Shown in pieces: positions 38,750-53,442 of a stretch of 64,000 nt of DNA. A program made the translations under genes and the position numbers. The notes under the pieces were generated by a model. The model was given only the letters and a program-made list of their open reading frames with translations. It did not search any database and was not told the DNA's origin. The DNA is from Cruorifilaria tuberocauda (taxonomy: Eukaryota; Nematoda; Chromadorea; Rhabditida; Onchocercidae). Every line of letters begins with the position of its first letter. Position 1 is the stretch's first letter. The DNA is taken from contig JABVXU010000008.1 of assembly GCA_013365365.1 (NCBI GenBank), positions 458,061 to 522,060 of the forward strand, read 5' to 3'.

Positions 38750-40006
38750 TCAAGTCGGAAGCAACTTGGAAGTAAGCTGAAATTAGAAATTTACGAGGAC
38801 GTTACTCATCTCTTATCATGCTACGACACACATCATAATGAACACAGAGCTGATATGAGTTTCTTGACTTTCCGAGATAAGCCGGATTCAGAGAAACAGA
38901 ACCGGATTCAGAGAAACAGAATTATTGGAATCATCCAGAAGTCATTACAATGAAAAGATGAAGAGTGTAAGAAGCATAATCACCTAGGGTAGCTGTCATT
39001 CCATACGGGCCGTGTTTCGTAACTCTGGAGAGTTCTTTTGACTATTTTGTATAGTTAGTATCAGAGTAGTTCTGCTGTGTCAATTGCTGCGCTGTTTCAC
39101 GCATGTAATTTACGGCGTGAATAAATAGTCTTGTACCTGGGTAAAATTACCGACTTGAAGTGACTAAAGAAATTTAGAAGATTTAACTGTTAGAATCTTC
39201 TCTTTTCACTGCGGAGTAATCAATGTTAAACACAAGTTTTTGCATCACCAAAGTTAGACTTAAAAGATGGAAGTTAAAGTCAAGTTTCGCTTCACTTAAT
39301 GTTACTATTATTAAATACATGGGAGAATTTGAAGGTCAGTCGTTAATATATAAATGATGAGGTTCAATGATATTCGTACTTTGAAAACTTTGGCAGTTGG
39401 GTAACAGATGTTTTTCTGTTCTACTTACTGCCGTTGTAACAATATAATGGGTGCCTGAGGAAGATGAAGATTTGTAGCTTGTATTAATATGCACACCAGC
39501 GCACTTCATATTTTTTATTACATTTATTAATAGGGATCCGCTCCATATTTTAATCGTTCTTTTGTGAGTTTGAACTTAAAAATTAAATAAGTATGGCTCA
39601 GATCATCAGTAACGCGTAAGCATCCTGTTATCTCTAGCGTCCTGAAATGACTTCCATTAGTTTCATTTTTCATGTCATGACGATGATGTCTCATATCACT
39701 GCTCTTTCCTCAGGTGATAATCACAACTAATTCATAACGGTATAGAAGGAATTGAAGGCTTAAGCTTTTAAACTATTTAACTGTTCATGAGCGATATTGA
39801 TTGGTGTGATAGATGGTAACTTCGGCTTTATGGTCTTTGATTTAACAAGTTTGCATACATTGTACTGATCATTTTTTGCTTTCGCTACTGTCTTATTGCT
39901 CTCATTAATTTTTTTAACGTTTTGTTTCTTGCTTTCGGTTTATAATTTAACTGCTTGATTAATAGCATAGAATTAATAGAATTTCGTAACAAGTTTTAGG
40001 CATTAA
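38750..40006. promoter_or_regulatory. Shared upstream region of NDUFB11 (-) and Rho GDI (+)
   Basis: Divergent intergenic region of 1.26 kb that should carry both promoters. It contains CCATACGGGCCGT at 39001-39013, also found near the TOM1 start, and a 20-bp direct duplication at 38882-38921. The right edge has a trans-splice-like acceptor (AGTTTTAG, AG at 39998-39999). Confidence 0.5.
38882..38921 (+). repeat. Two-copy 20-bp tandem duplication
   Basis: CCGGATTCAGAGAAACAGAA occurs twice back to back, exactly. It lies about 130 bp upstream of the NDUFB11 start codon. Confidence 0.9.
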
Positions 40007-41370
40007 ATGGATGAGAAAGAAATCCAGAATTTAGTATTGGACAGCTTACAGGAGAATTATGTACCACCTCCACAAAAGTCTGTTTCAGAAATTATTGCAA
40101 CTGATGCTAATGACAATAGTTTGAATCGGTGGGTAATTACCTGATTTGAAAATCTTTTCATTCTTTTCAGAAAACAAGAATTCCTTCAGAAGAATAGTCT
40201 CAAGCTAATTACTCGCACTTTAAGATGACTGAAATATATGCATCAGCCTGTGTAGTTAAAATGATGAAAAAATCTTGAACTGAATACAGAACAACAGAAA
40301 TCTTTTATGCTTCACGTTTTGGGATGTGTTTCAGTGACATGGAAATGTGATACAATTGATTTGAAGTTCTTGACGACCACAATTCCTGGTTTGAAGAGCG
40401 AAACAGGTCTTACTTGTTGATTTGCAGTTATAAAGAAGTACTTCTGGGTCAAGCGAAATCTGGACAAGTAATTGTTGATGCAACTGATCCTCGCAATGTT
40501 CTTGTGCGTTCCATTACTTTGGTTGTGGATGGTCGTCCGAACATTACAATGCATCTTGACAAAAGTAAGTTTTTCCCATTTTATATTTGAATTACTTCGT
40601 TTTTTTAGAGCGTACAGTGATCGCCTATTCTTTAAAATACTTATATTATTGCTAATGGAACTACTTGCAAATTGAAATCCTATCAAAGTACTTCCATTCT
40701 AACAGAGCGCTCTAATTGAATATTAAGATTTACATGAAATTACAGAACATTTGAACGAGACATCATTCATAATAAAGGAAGGAGCTGCATATAGGATTCG
40801 TTTTGATTTTCATGTACAAAGAGAGATTTGTACTGGTTTGAAATATGTACAGAAGGTCACGCGTCATTCCATAACAGGTGTGAGAATTTTTTTTACATAA
40901 ACACTAATTCAGTAACTAAGTCTTATTTCTAATTCATTATACTGTATGTGTTGACAGATAGAAAGTTTTCCATTAATTTTAATAATAGGTGGAAATTTAA
41001 CAGAGAAATTATCTTTAAAAAAGTAAAATGCGAATGAAGCATTGGAAGAATTTCATGTTTCTTTTATTAATCTTTTCAGTTGATAGAGAAACGTTTATGA
41101 TGGGTTCATATGCGCCAAAAATGGAAATGCAGTCATTTATTACTCCATTAGATGAAGCTCCATCTGGTTAATTTTTTTCCAATTTTCGATAGATGTTATT
41201 TTTATGAAAGTTGTTCCATCAGAAGTTCATTCCTAAATTTTAATATTACATTTGCAGGTATATTGCATCGTGGAACATATAAGGTAAAATCGCAGATATG
41301 CGATGATGATGGTCATGATTGGTTATCTTGGACGTGGGGCCTGGAAATTGCAAAAGATTGGGGAGAATAA
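40007..41370 (+). CDS. rhi-1: Rho GDP-dissociation inhibitor
   Basis: Cytosolic chaperone that extracts prenylated Rho/Rac/Cdc42 from membranes and holds them in the GDP form. Exons: 40007-40128, 40428-40564, 40746-40877, 41080-41166, 41258-41370; 591 nt, 196 aa, matching the family (about 200). Visible: the N-terminal regulatory arm (ENYVPPPQKSVSEI), RYKEVLLGQA, then the immunoglobulin-like domain that holds the prenyl group: VRSITLVVDGRP, FIIKEGAAYRIRFDFHVQRE, ICTGLKYVQKVTRH, MMGSYAPKMEMQSFITPLDE and the C-terminal GTYKVKSQICDDDGHDWLSW. The first donor is CG|GTGGGT, which restores the family motif LNRYKEVLLG. ATG 40007 lies eight bases after a TTTTAG acceptor, as expected for trans-splicing. 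The symbol follows the C. elegans orthologue. Confidence 0.95.
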
Positions 41371-43169
41371 GTAGCTTTTTTATTCTTTTAGCGATTATAT
41401 TATGTTTGCAGTGTACTGGACTGCCTTTTGTTTTGGCTTCCTCACTTCCATAATAGGGGTTCTTTTTTTATGATGAATATGTAATATGATGATGATATTT
41501 GAGTATATTTCACGTTCATGTTTTCACTTCGTTACCTGTTTCCTTCTAATTAATGCTCTTGCTGTATTTTACTTTGAACAAGTTTATCAAGCTTTCGTGT
41601 TGGTGATCTGCGCCATTGCATTTTTTTATCTGTTTGCTTTCATCTATATTTTTCTATTCATATTATTAATTGTACAATTTACAAATTGAATGTTATTACC
41701 AGTGATTTGTATAATTTTTTCTCCTGATTCACTATAATTTTTTTCTGTTCGAATCGCCTACACAAATGGAAGTTGTTACATGAACAGTGTCTTTCGCACA
41801 GGTTTTTTCTGTTTTGCAATACTTCAGTTGCTTTTGGTTGATTGTGCTGACGACTGAGAGAAGCAAATATTACAGGAGTTAGAATTTCTTTTTTTATTGT
41901 GTATTATTTTTCTTTGTCTTACTATTTTTTTATTAATATTTGCATATTTTATTATATTTAGTACTTGATGAATTTAATATTCCTTCAAAATATCTGAATG
42001 TAAATGCAACTGGTGACCTTTTTGGATCAAAAAAAATCGCATGGAGATCAAATCAAAAAACTGATCAATTACATCCAGACGCTATAACTCCAAAAACATA
42101 CTTTCCAAATATAATCAATCAAGTTTCTGTTTCACTGAAATTCAGAGTTGCAAGATAAATGTTTTTAGGCTTCTAAGAGAAGCTTTTTGTGAGTTTTTTT
42201 CATTGTCCTTACTTTCATTTTGCATAACCATTCAGTTTCGCGCTTTACTTTCTTGTTTGTACCCTAAGATTCATCAGAAAGGTGTTTCGTAACAAAGGTA
42301 GTATATTTGTCTTTACTTTGCAATTATATACTGAATACCAATTTTGCTTTAGCAGTACATTTGATTGCAAGTAAGAAATAGATTCACATTTATGAGATGT
42401 CGAATGATTTTGTCTTAGTCAGCCATGTAGAAGTACTAATTATGATTCTGACCAAGGTGATTGCATAATTTACATTAGTTTGTGAATCCGGAGTGCATTT
42501 TGTCGAATACATTCTTCACGTTCTGGGACGGCAGAGTGCGAAGTATTTGCTTTCACTGACTTGTCTTGCAAATGATCGAAGCAATGTAAGGCAGATTGGC
42601 AACTGCAGAACCCTCAACAAGTTTGCAGAACAAAGTCAACTTCAAATACTGACACGAGATTTTCCGTACCATGGTTTGGAAAATTCAGTGTATTTGAGCA
42701 CTTTTCTCGTGATCTGTACAGCACGCAATAACCAATACTCCACGAATTCCCGTATCCTAAGTCTCATGCGAATACGTTTTTGACAATACCGCTTAGTGTA
42801 GCGTCTTACGACGTCAGAATAACAACAGAAGCAGTGTAAAAGAACAATGATTTCCTGCCGACAGATGGAGACATATTTTGTTACATCCTTTTTCCTCACA
42901 AAAAGTTCATTAATCGCGCTCTTGAAGTGATGGATTGGCACCTCCTCCTTCCTCCATAAGGCTGTAAGTCATGTGTATTCTCTTGTGGATATTAAGATGC
43001 CAATTATTAATTAAAGGACTCTGCCTAATCATTACTAACCTCAGCATCAAGTACAGCGATCAGGGAAAAATAAAACAGATTAACTTCTAATTAGTCCGCA
43101 AAACGAAAATGCAAGTATTCTACAACCTATATTTTCGGCTTTAAATGATACATATTATAATTATAATAT

Positions 43170-43426
43170 CAGTAATAATATTCCCTTTCAAACAACTCCG
43201 GCTCACTGATTCTACAGTATTTCGTATTTTTGAATCACAAGTCCGAAAAATTGCCGATACAAAAAAAAAAACGAAAAACAAAGAAAAAATATGCCAAATT
43301 TTATAAAAACCAACAATTACAATAATTAGTAGTAATAATAATAATTATAATTATAATGATTATAATATAATAATTATAGTAATAATAATTATAATAATAA
43401 TAACAGTAATAATATTCCCTTTCAAA
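43170..43426 (+). repeat. 23-bp direct repeat pair flanking the microsatellite
   Basis: The 23 bases starting CAGTAATAATATTCC and ending CTTTCAAA occur identically at 43170-43192 and 43404-43426, 234 bp apart, on the two sides of the triplet array. This suggests a local duplication with repeat expansion between. Confidence 0.85.
43319..43412. repeat. TAA/ATT-rich microsatellite
   Basis: Imperfect AAT/TAA triplet array with interruptions (AATTATAATTATAATGATT). It lies about 300 bp past the PDI stop codon. Confidence 0.85.
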
Positions 43427-43725
43427 ATGGTCAATAACAAAATAATTCAAAAAAAGACGAGGGAGAATGAAGTCCTTTGAAATTCTTTATTTTTATCTTC
43501 CCTTGCAATAACCATCAAAAGTAACAACAAAGACGCAGAATACTGAAGAAAAGAGAATAAATTGTCATCGGACAATAAGTGTAAAAATAGAACCAGTATG
43601 TCACTCTTCTCTTCTTCATGATCTTTCACCTATTTGCTTAATTGGAGTAGTACCCTTTTTTGATTTAGCAATTGTTTTTCCCATATAATAGAATATTCCT
43701 CAAATATGAGGTTTTTAAGCCAGCA

Positions 43726-47268
<3,543 letters not shown>

Positions 47269-49259
47269 GACCTGAAACATCGAGTGACTTTAGCGCGACG
47301 CAACACGACACCTAATCATAGCCGTCATGTCATCTATCGTCGCTTTGATAACGGCCTACCCATCTCTCTTTCCCCCTCCCCTTCCCTCTCTGTGGCGCAC
47401 AGCGCATTGTGTGTTGTTCGCCCATTGGATAGCGAGTATGACACACCCCCGCAAAATCATTGGTTGTGCTCTGTTCGACGGAATTTACGTGAGGATGTTT
47501 ACGCACCATCTTGTTTTCCTTAATTTTATAAATCCGACACATTCAAGCCCTTTCAATGATACGGGGTCATAATTTCCTTCAGTTCTGCAATTGTTGAAGA
47601 ATTTCCAGAAAATGGATTGAACATAACAAACTGGAAAAATTCTTGCGAAATTTTGGTGAAATCAATATATAGCTACTTCAACATAAATAAGGCATCAAGA
47701 ATATATCAGAACAAACTTCTCTACGTCTCATCTTTTGGCGTGAAGAAGACTCAGAATCTGTTAATCTAAAGTTAAACTTCATTCGATATAAAACATTCAA
47801 GTCACCGATGCCATATCTGTACCAGACTCCTAACGGATGCAACAATGAATAATTGCAAATTAAAAATATATGGTATGGAATGGCACTTTCTTCTTGCAAC
47901 TTAAATTTTAGTCTTGTTACAGACACCCCATTTGTTTTCATCAGAATGTTGTGCGCATTGATGAAACTCAAATTTTGTTCAGTTTTTTGGAAATTTACTT
48001 TAAATTTAATTTGAAAAATAAACAAAACTATGATATTAATCTGCTCACTTTCGCCATGTTTTTACTTTTTTTCAAGATTGGTAAGTAGAAAAGGATAAAT
48101 AGGTCATTCTATACCAGACCTCACCGACTAAATCTTCGTAATTCGGTCATGTGGCGCCTTCAACGAGCCATCATTATTTTTATTTGCTATTAAATAGATG
48201 TTTTTATGATCTGCTTTTCTTATTCTAATCCATCCTCTAAATTTATTTCAACATTTTAAGAAATCAGGCACACCATTTTAGCTTGATTGTTCATTTTAAA
48301 TGAGTAACTATGTTACTTCAAGAAATTGTTCATATGAATAAAAAATTGTATAAAAGTTACCGTTTACAAGTAAGCAAATTACGGTTTTTCATAATAAAAA
48401 TTCTTACAAATCTTTCAATACCGCAAGCAATTTGCAGTGCAGGTTTTTTTGAGAGAGTACATTAAGAACGTGTTTTCTGATGACAGTTAACATCACTAAT
48501 TATAATATGAAGGATGGAGTGTTTCTGAAATTTCTTCTGACTTCTATAGCTAATTCGAAGTTGTGTTTTTAAAGCGGGGTACCATTTAAAATTACATCCC
48601 ATTTATTAATAATTTGATATTACTTCTTTTCTGGAAATACTGAAGAAACTGGTACTCATAAGATTGTGAATGGTGAATTTTACTAACAAATCACTACATA
48701 TATCAAATTAATTAGGAGAATATTATCTAGGAAAAGTCCATCACACTGATTAATAAATATTATGTTTAATTCAACTCAAAGACTTTCGACAACTCAATCT
48801 ATTTCCTTAATCTGTATGAAATTCCCGAAATTTCTCAGTTGCTATCACTTCTGAATCGAAATGAGAAGTTCATCGAATTTAACCTGAAATACATCAGTAA
48901 TATTCTTCGCTATTGCTGATTTCGGGGATGCCTCTAATTTCGAAATGTTCTCAGAAGAAAAAGTACGAGTTTTATCATATATCATTCATCATACACATAA
49001 AAGTACACAAATTTTATCTAATTTGCGACACTAAGAGTTGATATAATTGCTTACACAAAACAAGTCATTAACGCATCAGAAAGAAAGATGTTGAACGATG
49101 AACCAAATCGGTAGCTATAAATTGTCAATTAATTCTCAAACACGAAATCGATATTCCCTATCCTAACAGCTTGATGTCATCCCTCACAATTCAAAGTACA
49201 AGATACTAGCAATTCCATCCAATGCTCATGTTTGAAATACTCTTCCGCTCTTCATCTTG
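47269..49259. promoter_or_regulatory. Divergent region between PDI (-) and RUNDC1 (+)
   Basis: Two kilobases that should hold both promoters. The PDI-proximal 250 bp are less AT-rich, with a C/T tract (TCTCTTTCCCCCTCCCCTTC at 47363-47382) and a CCAAT box on the minus strand near 47422. A minus-strand frame of 115 codons at 47678-48025 is open but has no motif that I recognise. Confidence 0.45.
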
Positions 49260-52200
49260 ATGAATGACAGTTCTGCCATATCTAATTTTCCAAAAAATAT
49301 CGTTTTAAAATTTAAAGACTACCAGAAACTACCAGAATTTAGGAATCTCTATGCAGTGGAAAATATGTTTCATATCGAAGCTCCTTATGTGAGCCAGGAC
49401 CGCTATGGTGATAACCTGATCAGAAATAGTGTTGTGCATGATTTATGCTGGAGGTTGGTTGTGTTCGGGGAGGTTGAATTAGAGCGATTTCAAAGTTGAA
49501 AGATAGAATGGTTTCATCAGTTTGCCTCACGATCTTTATGGAAGTTATTTTTTTAATTGTTTATAAAAACTTCAAGATATTTTGGTCGCATGATTAGTAT
49601 GTGTTTTGATCATCAGAAAAAGTGATGATTGGTGAGTATGCTGTGGACAACAGTGATAAGTTGCCTTCAACATTCGTCGATAAATTGGCACCCAGCACTT
49701 CAGATGGCTAGTCTCATTTATCACTCCAAACTTTAATTGTTATCTTAGAATTATCTGAAGACTTCAGTTTTATTCTTATTTGTAGCCGAAAATTAGAAGT
49801 CCTTCAGTCTGGTTTTTCGATTTTTGCAGAGGAATCAATTGATGTGGAAAGATGGGCTCCAGCCGGTGAATCTTCGGATGGGTTACAAATTGTGCAATTG
49901 TGAGTTTTGCACTTTAGCTATTGTTTTTAAAGATTTTGACCTGATGTCATCAAGTGAGAGCCAACTCAGTGCAAATTTTTATCTTATAGTAGTGTCAAGA
50001 AATTTATTTTGTATTCATTGATTTGGGACTCCCGTCCAGAATTAATTAATCGAAGTTTTTTTATGATTTATTTTAGAAATAAGCAAATTCGTTTTCGGGA
50101 ACTTGAAGAAGAACAGGAGCGTCTGAACAGTTCACTGCTGTCTTTATCTACACATTTTGCACAAGTACAGTTTCGTCTGAAACAGATCAGTAAAGCAGAT
50201 GCATCAGAAAGAGATGTAAATCTATTTTTTCTAAATTTTAGATTTCTAAGGCTATATTTCTCTCTAAATTTCTTCAAGTTAAGATAATTAAAAAAAAAAT
50301 GGATTTTTCAATTCTTTTTATCATTTGCCTTGATGAATTTTGCTTTATTCGTTGTTGTATACAAAAAGTGTTTGTAAAACTTTTATCGTCTATTGTTCAT
50401 GAGTTCTGCAAAGCAGAAATTTACAGCGGTTACTAAAGGAGCTGGAAGATTTTGCTTTCCGTGGTTGTGCAGATTTGAGACTGGAAAAACATAAATGCTT
50501 GCCGGTGATGGGTAATGATAAAAAGTGTGATGTAGATCAGCAAAAAAAGCGACAAAAGATACTTATTGCTCATTTGAAACAACAGCTAGAAGATTTGGAA
50601 AACTATGCTTATGAAAGTGGTGAAGGTGATCTTCCAAGCGCAGAAGTCATTGCCAGACAGGTGTATTTTGTTTTTGCTCAATTTGTACAGTTCACTGGTT
50701 GCATTTTTCACTTTATTTCCCCTTATTCTGCTGTGCCTCCTGTGATACATTCTTTCTATTGTGTTAGTAACACAATTAGAATTATTTTCGTGTGATCTGG
50801 TAAATGTTCTGTTTTAGAAAGCAATTATCGACAAGCTTCACGAAAAAGTACAGTTAGATCTAGAACTGGATAGAATGTCTCAAAGCGATTTGCAAAAAAA
50901 AGTTGATGAAGCTTTGAAAAAGGTGCTTTTTTCAAGTAATGCGAAAGCTGTTGTACATGAATTCAAGACTTCAGGATTTAGTTATCCTCTATATTTTAAG
51001 AAATTGTCTATATGATATACCTTCAACATACTTTTAGCTTGTGAAGCCAATTAAAGCGAAAGAGCAATTAGTGGAGCAACTGCAAGCGCAGATTGTCGAT
51101 CTTGAACGATTTATTGGTTTTCTGCAGACGGAAGCTAGCGAACGTTTACCTAATTCGTTTGCCTCGCTGCCCATTGTATCAACAAAGAAAAGTTCATTCA
51201 TGAATTTAATCAAATTTAATCAGAAGTTCAAGCGTAATCAGCTGAAACAAACACCACAAGGAAGTCATTATGGGCAAGTGTTTTCAAACCATATTTTGAT
51301 TTGTATTGTTTCAATTTTCTGCAAAGTGATGAAATGATCGACAAATTTTATAATTTTAGTGATGAGCGAGCACGGATAGAATTAGCAGTCGATGCAACAA
51401 CTCAAGTGATGGAGAAATATCTTCTGCTTTCGGTGGATACAGATACGTCTCATGCTGAGTCATTTAGTAAATCATATGATGAGGTTCTTTATTTTGTGTC
51501 ATTTTTCTTCTTAGGCGCTATTCCATAAATCTTAGAGTTGTTTTTAGGTTCTTCTGAATACTGTGAGATGCGGAAAGATTGTAAACTACGTTTGCTTTGC
51601 CCTATTTTTTTTTTTGCTATGCAAGATTGAAACGCTGATTTTGGTCAGCTGACATGACAACGAATATATATCTTTCACTATTTCTCACTTTTAGAATTAC
51701 TAATTTACTGTACTCACCATTTATTATTTTACCTTCCATAATACTAACAAAAACTTTTGATGTAGAATTAAATGATGTTACTAACCTTTATCTAATTTTT
51801 GTTTTTAATTGAGATTTTCAAACGTAGTGAAGAAGAAGTAGTTGTGGTCATTAGAAAACAATTATGTCCCGCTATACGTGATCTTTTGGAACATGGTATG
51901 AATAACTTTGTCAAACATTTTGTTTATTTCACATCTTTGGGTTGTTATCCTCGAAGTTCGCGCGCTGCTGGCAGAATTAACAATGGTAAATTATTACTCA
52001 ATATTGCTTCTTTTTATAATACATCCTTCCATAAATAATGTGTTAAATTATTTGAATTAGATTTTCCTGACATACATAAACTTGGATAAAAAGATTTAGC
52101 TCGAAAACTGGAACACGTTTGGGATGTTGTGATGTATTATTACGATTCGAAGTTCAGTCGTAAATACTGCGATGCACCTATTCGGCGCCTTTCACAAAGT

Positions 52201-52906
52201 TATCAGCTCGATGTGATTGCAGGTCGAACTGTCACATCAAAGCAGGTGGTTTGTTTCACTAAAACTGAAGTATAAAATAATCCAAATTAAAGGATTTCGT
52301 AACTCATTTTCTTATTCAGCTTTTACTATCAACTATCGAAAATATTACTTCAACTCACAATCGACTGAAACGTTCGCCCGATGCAATGTGGAAAGCTCTA
52401 GTGTCTGCGGCACTGAATGAGAAAAAGTTGCCAGCGTGGATACGAACAATATTCTGCACAGAAGAGATTGTAGAGCAGTGTTTTGCACCATGGTCTTATG
52501 TAGCTAAAACAGGTATTTGGATGTCTCAAAATTTTCTAAATTTGAGAATCAAATAAAAAGCTGAATATGAGATTCGTAGGACACTGCCTGATTAGATAAA
52601 AGATAATTAAAATAATTGGTAATCCGGCAAGGAAATAAAACGAAATAGATCGATGTTTGACACGTGATTTGTTCTGAAGATGCGTGGAACCTGATATGCT
52701 TTCTTGCATATTGCAGTAGTTGTTTTAATGATTTTGATAATGCTCATGACTGCGGATTCTTCACGTCGTTTAAATATTAATAAACTGAGTAATTTACAGG
52801 CTGTGAGGACGCTTACCAATTGTTGGAACGACTTCATAAGTATAATTTTCATCTGCCAGTAGATTTAGCTGTTCGTCCTTTCCATCAAATGAAGGATGCA
52901 TTTTGA
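49260..52906 (+). CDS. RUNDC1: RUN domain-containing protein 1 (RUNDC1)
   Basis: Coiled-coil plus RUN-domain protein; RUN proteins act with small GTPases in endosome and lysosome traffic. Exons: 49260-49453, 49786-49899, 50077-50215, 50427-50660, 50818-50922, 51038-51273, 51360-51483, 51814-51985, 52094-52245, 52320-52512, 52800-52906; 589 aa. An optional 15-nt exon at 49617-49631 would also keep the frame. The middle is coiled coil: FRELEEEQERLNSSLLSLST, AHLKQQLEDLENYAYESGEG, KEQLVEQLQAQIVDLERFIG. The C-terminal RUN domain shows VVVVIRKQLCPAIRDLLEHG, RRLSQSYQLDV, RTVTSKQLLLSTIENI, FAPWSYVAKTG, and the family ending LPVDLAVRPFHQMKDAF. The intron after 51273 needs a GC donor (GG|GCAAGT). The acceptor before 51814 (TTGAG) is weak but in frame. 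The start has no clear acceptor nearby, so an upstream exon is possible. Confidence 0.92.
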
Positions 52907-53442
52907 AAAGTTTTCTGGAAGTAATATTTCTTTTTCTACATTTTTGAAAAATCAGGTTTTATTGTAGAGCTTATCATTTCTTTTCTTCTTCCTTCATTTC
53001 TCGTGTAAGTTATACCAAATCTGCATTCTGAATCACTCCATATTTATGTTTCTCTTAAATACATGAATTTGCTGTTGTCCTTCTTCATTCGACCATCATA
53101 CCCTCATTCATATGGGTTCTTTTCGCTTTATATATTTTTTTTAATTTTAGGGTTGTGCTCTAATTATGAAAGTTAAATTGGTATTTTATGATGTTATTTG
53201 AAGTTTTTATGCTTCTGAATATTGCAGGCCTCAAAGTTTCGTTCGTTTCATTTTCACCCTTGCTTTTTTCAATTTGTTTAGAGTCATACCTGTTTTAAAT
53301 AAAGTTTTCTTCATTTGGTAATATTTTCTCTATGCGATTTTCGAACGACTCTTTGGTTAGTATTTCACATAATCACATATCAGTCATCGTGCGAAGCTTG
53401 GTCATTTTATGCGATTCTCAATGATTTCTTTTTAGCTACGGC
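52907..53442. other. Short gap between RUNDC1 and TGFBRAP1
   Basis: 536 bp between a stop and the next start on the same strand, ending in a TTTTTAG acceptor (AG 53434-53435) just before the downstream ATG. The short distance allows either an operon-like polycistronic transcript or separate transcription. Confidence 0.5.

Larger units (their letters stand above)
41371..43725. other. Convergent gap between Rho GDI and PDI, with TAA-type simple repeats
   Basis: Holds the 3' ends of both genes. Open frames at 41486-41689, 41940-42158 and 42493-42783 (plus) and 42642-42941 (minus) have no motif that I know. A TAA/TTA-rich microsatellite occupies 43319-43412, and a 23-bp direct repeat lies at 43170-43192 and 43404-43426. 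Confidence 0.5.

Noticed and set aside
38738..38953. 71-codon plus-strand frame opposite the NDUFB11 start
   Set aside because: It is the antisense shadow of the first NDUFB11 exon plus promoter sequence, with no motif.
41740..41770. GTTCGAATC as a tRNA T-loop
   Set aside because: No matching A-box, acceptor stem or anticodon arm upstream; only the 9-base T-loop pattern is present.
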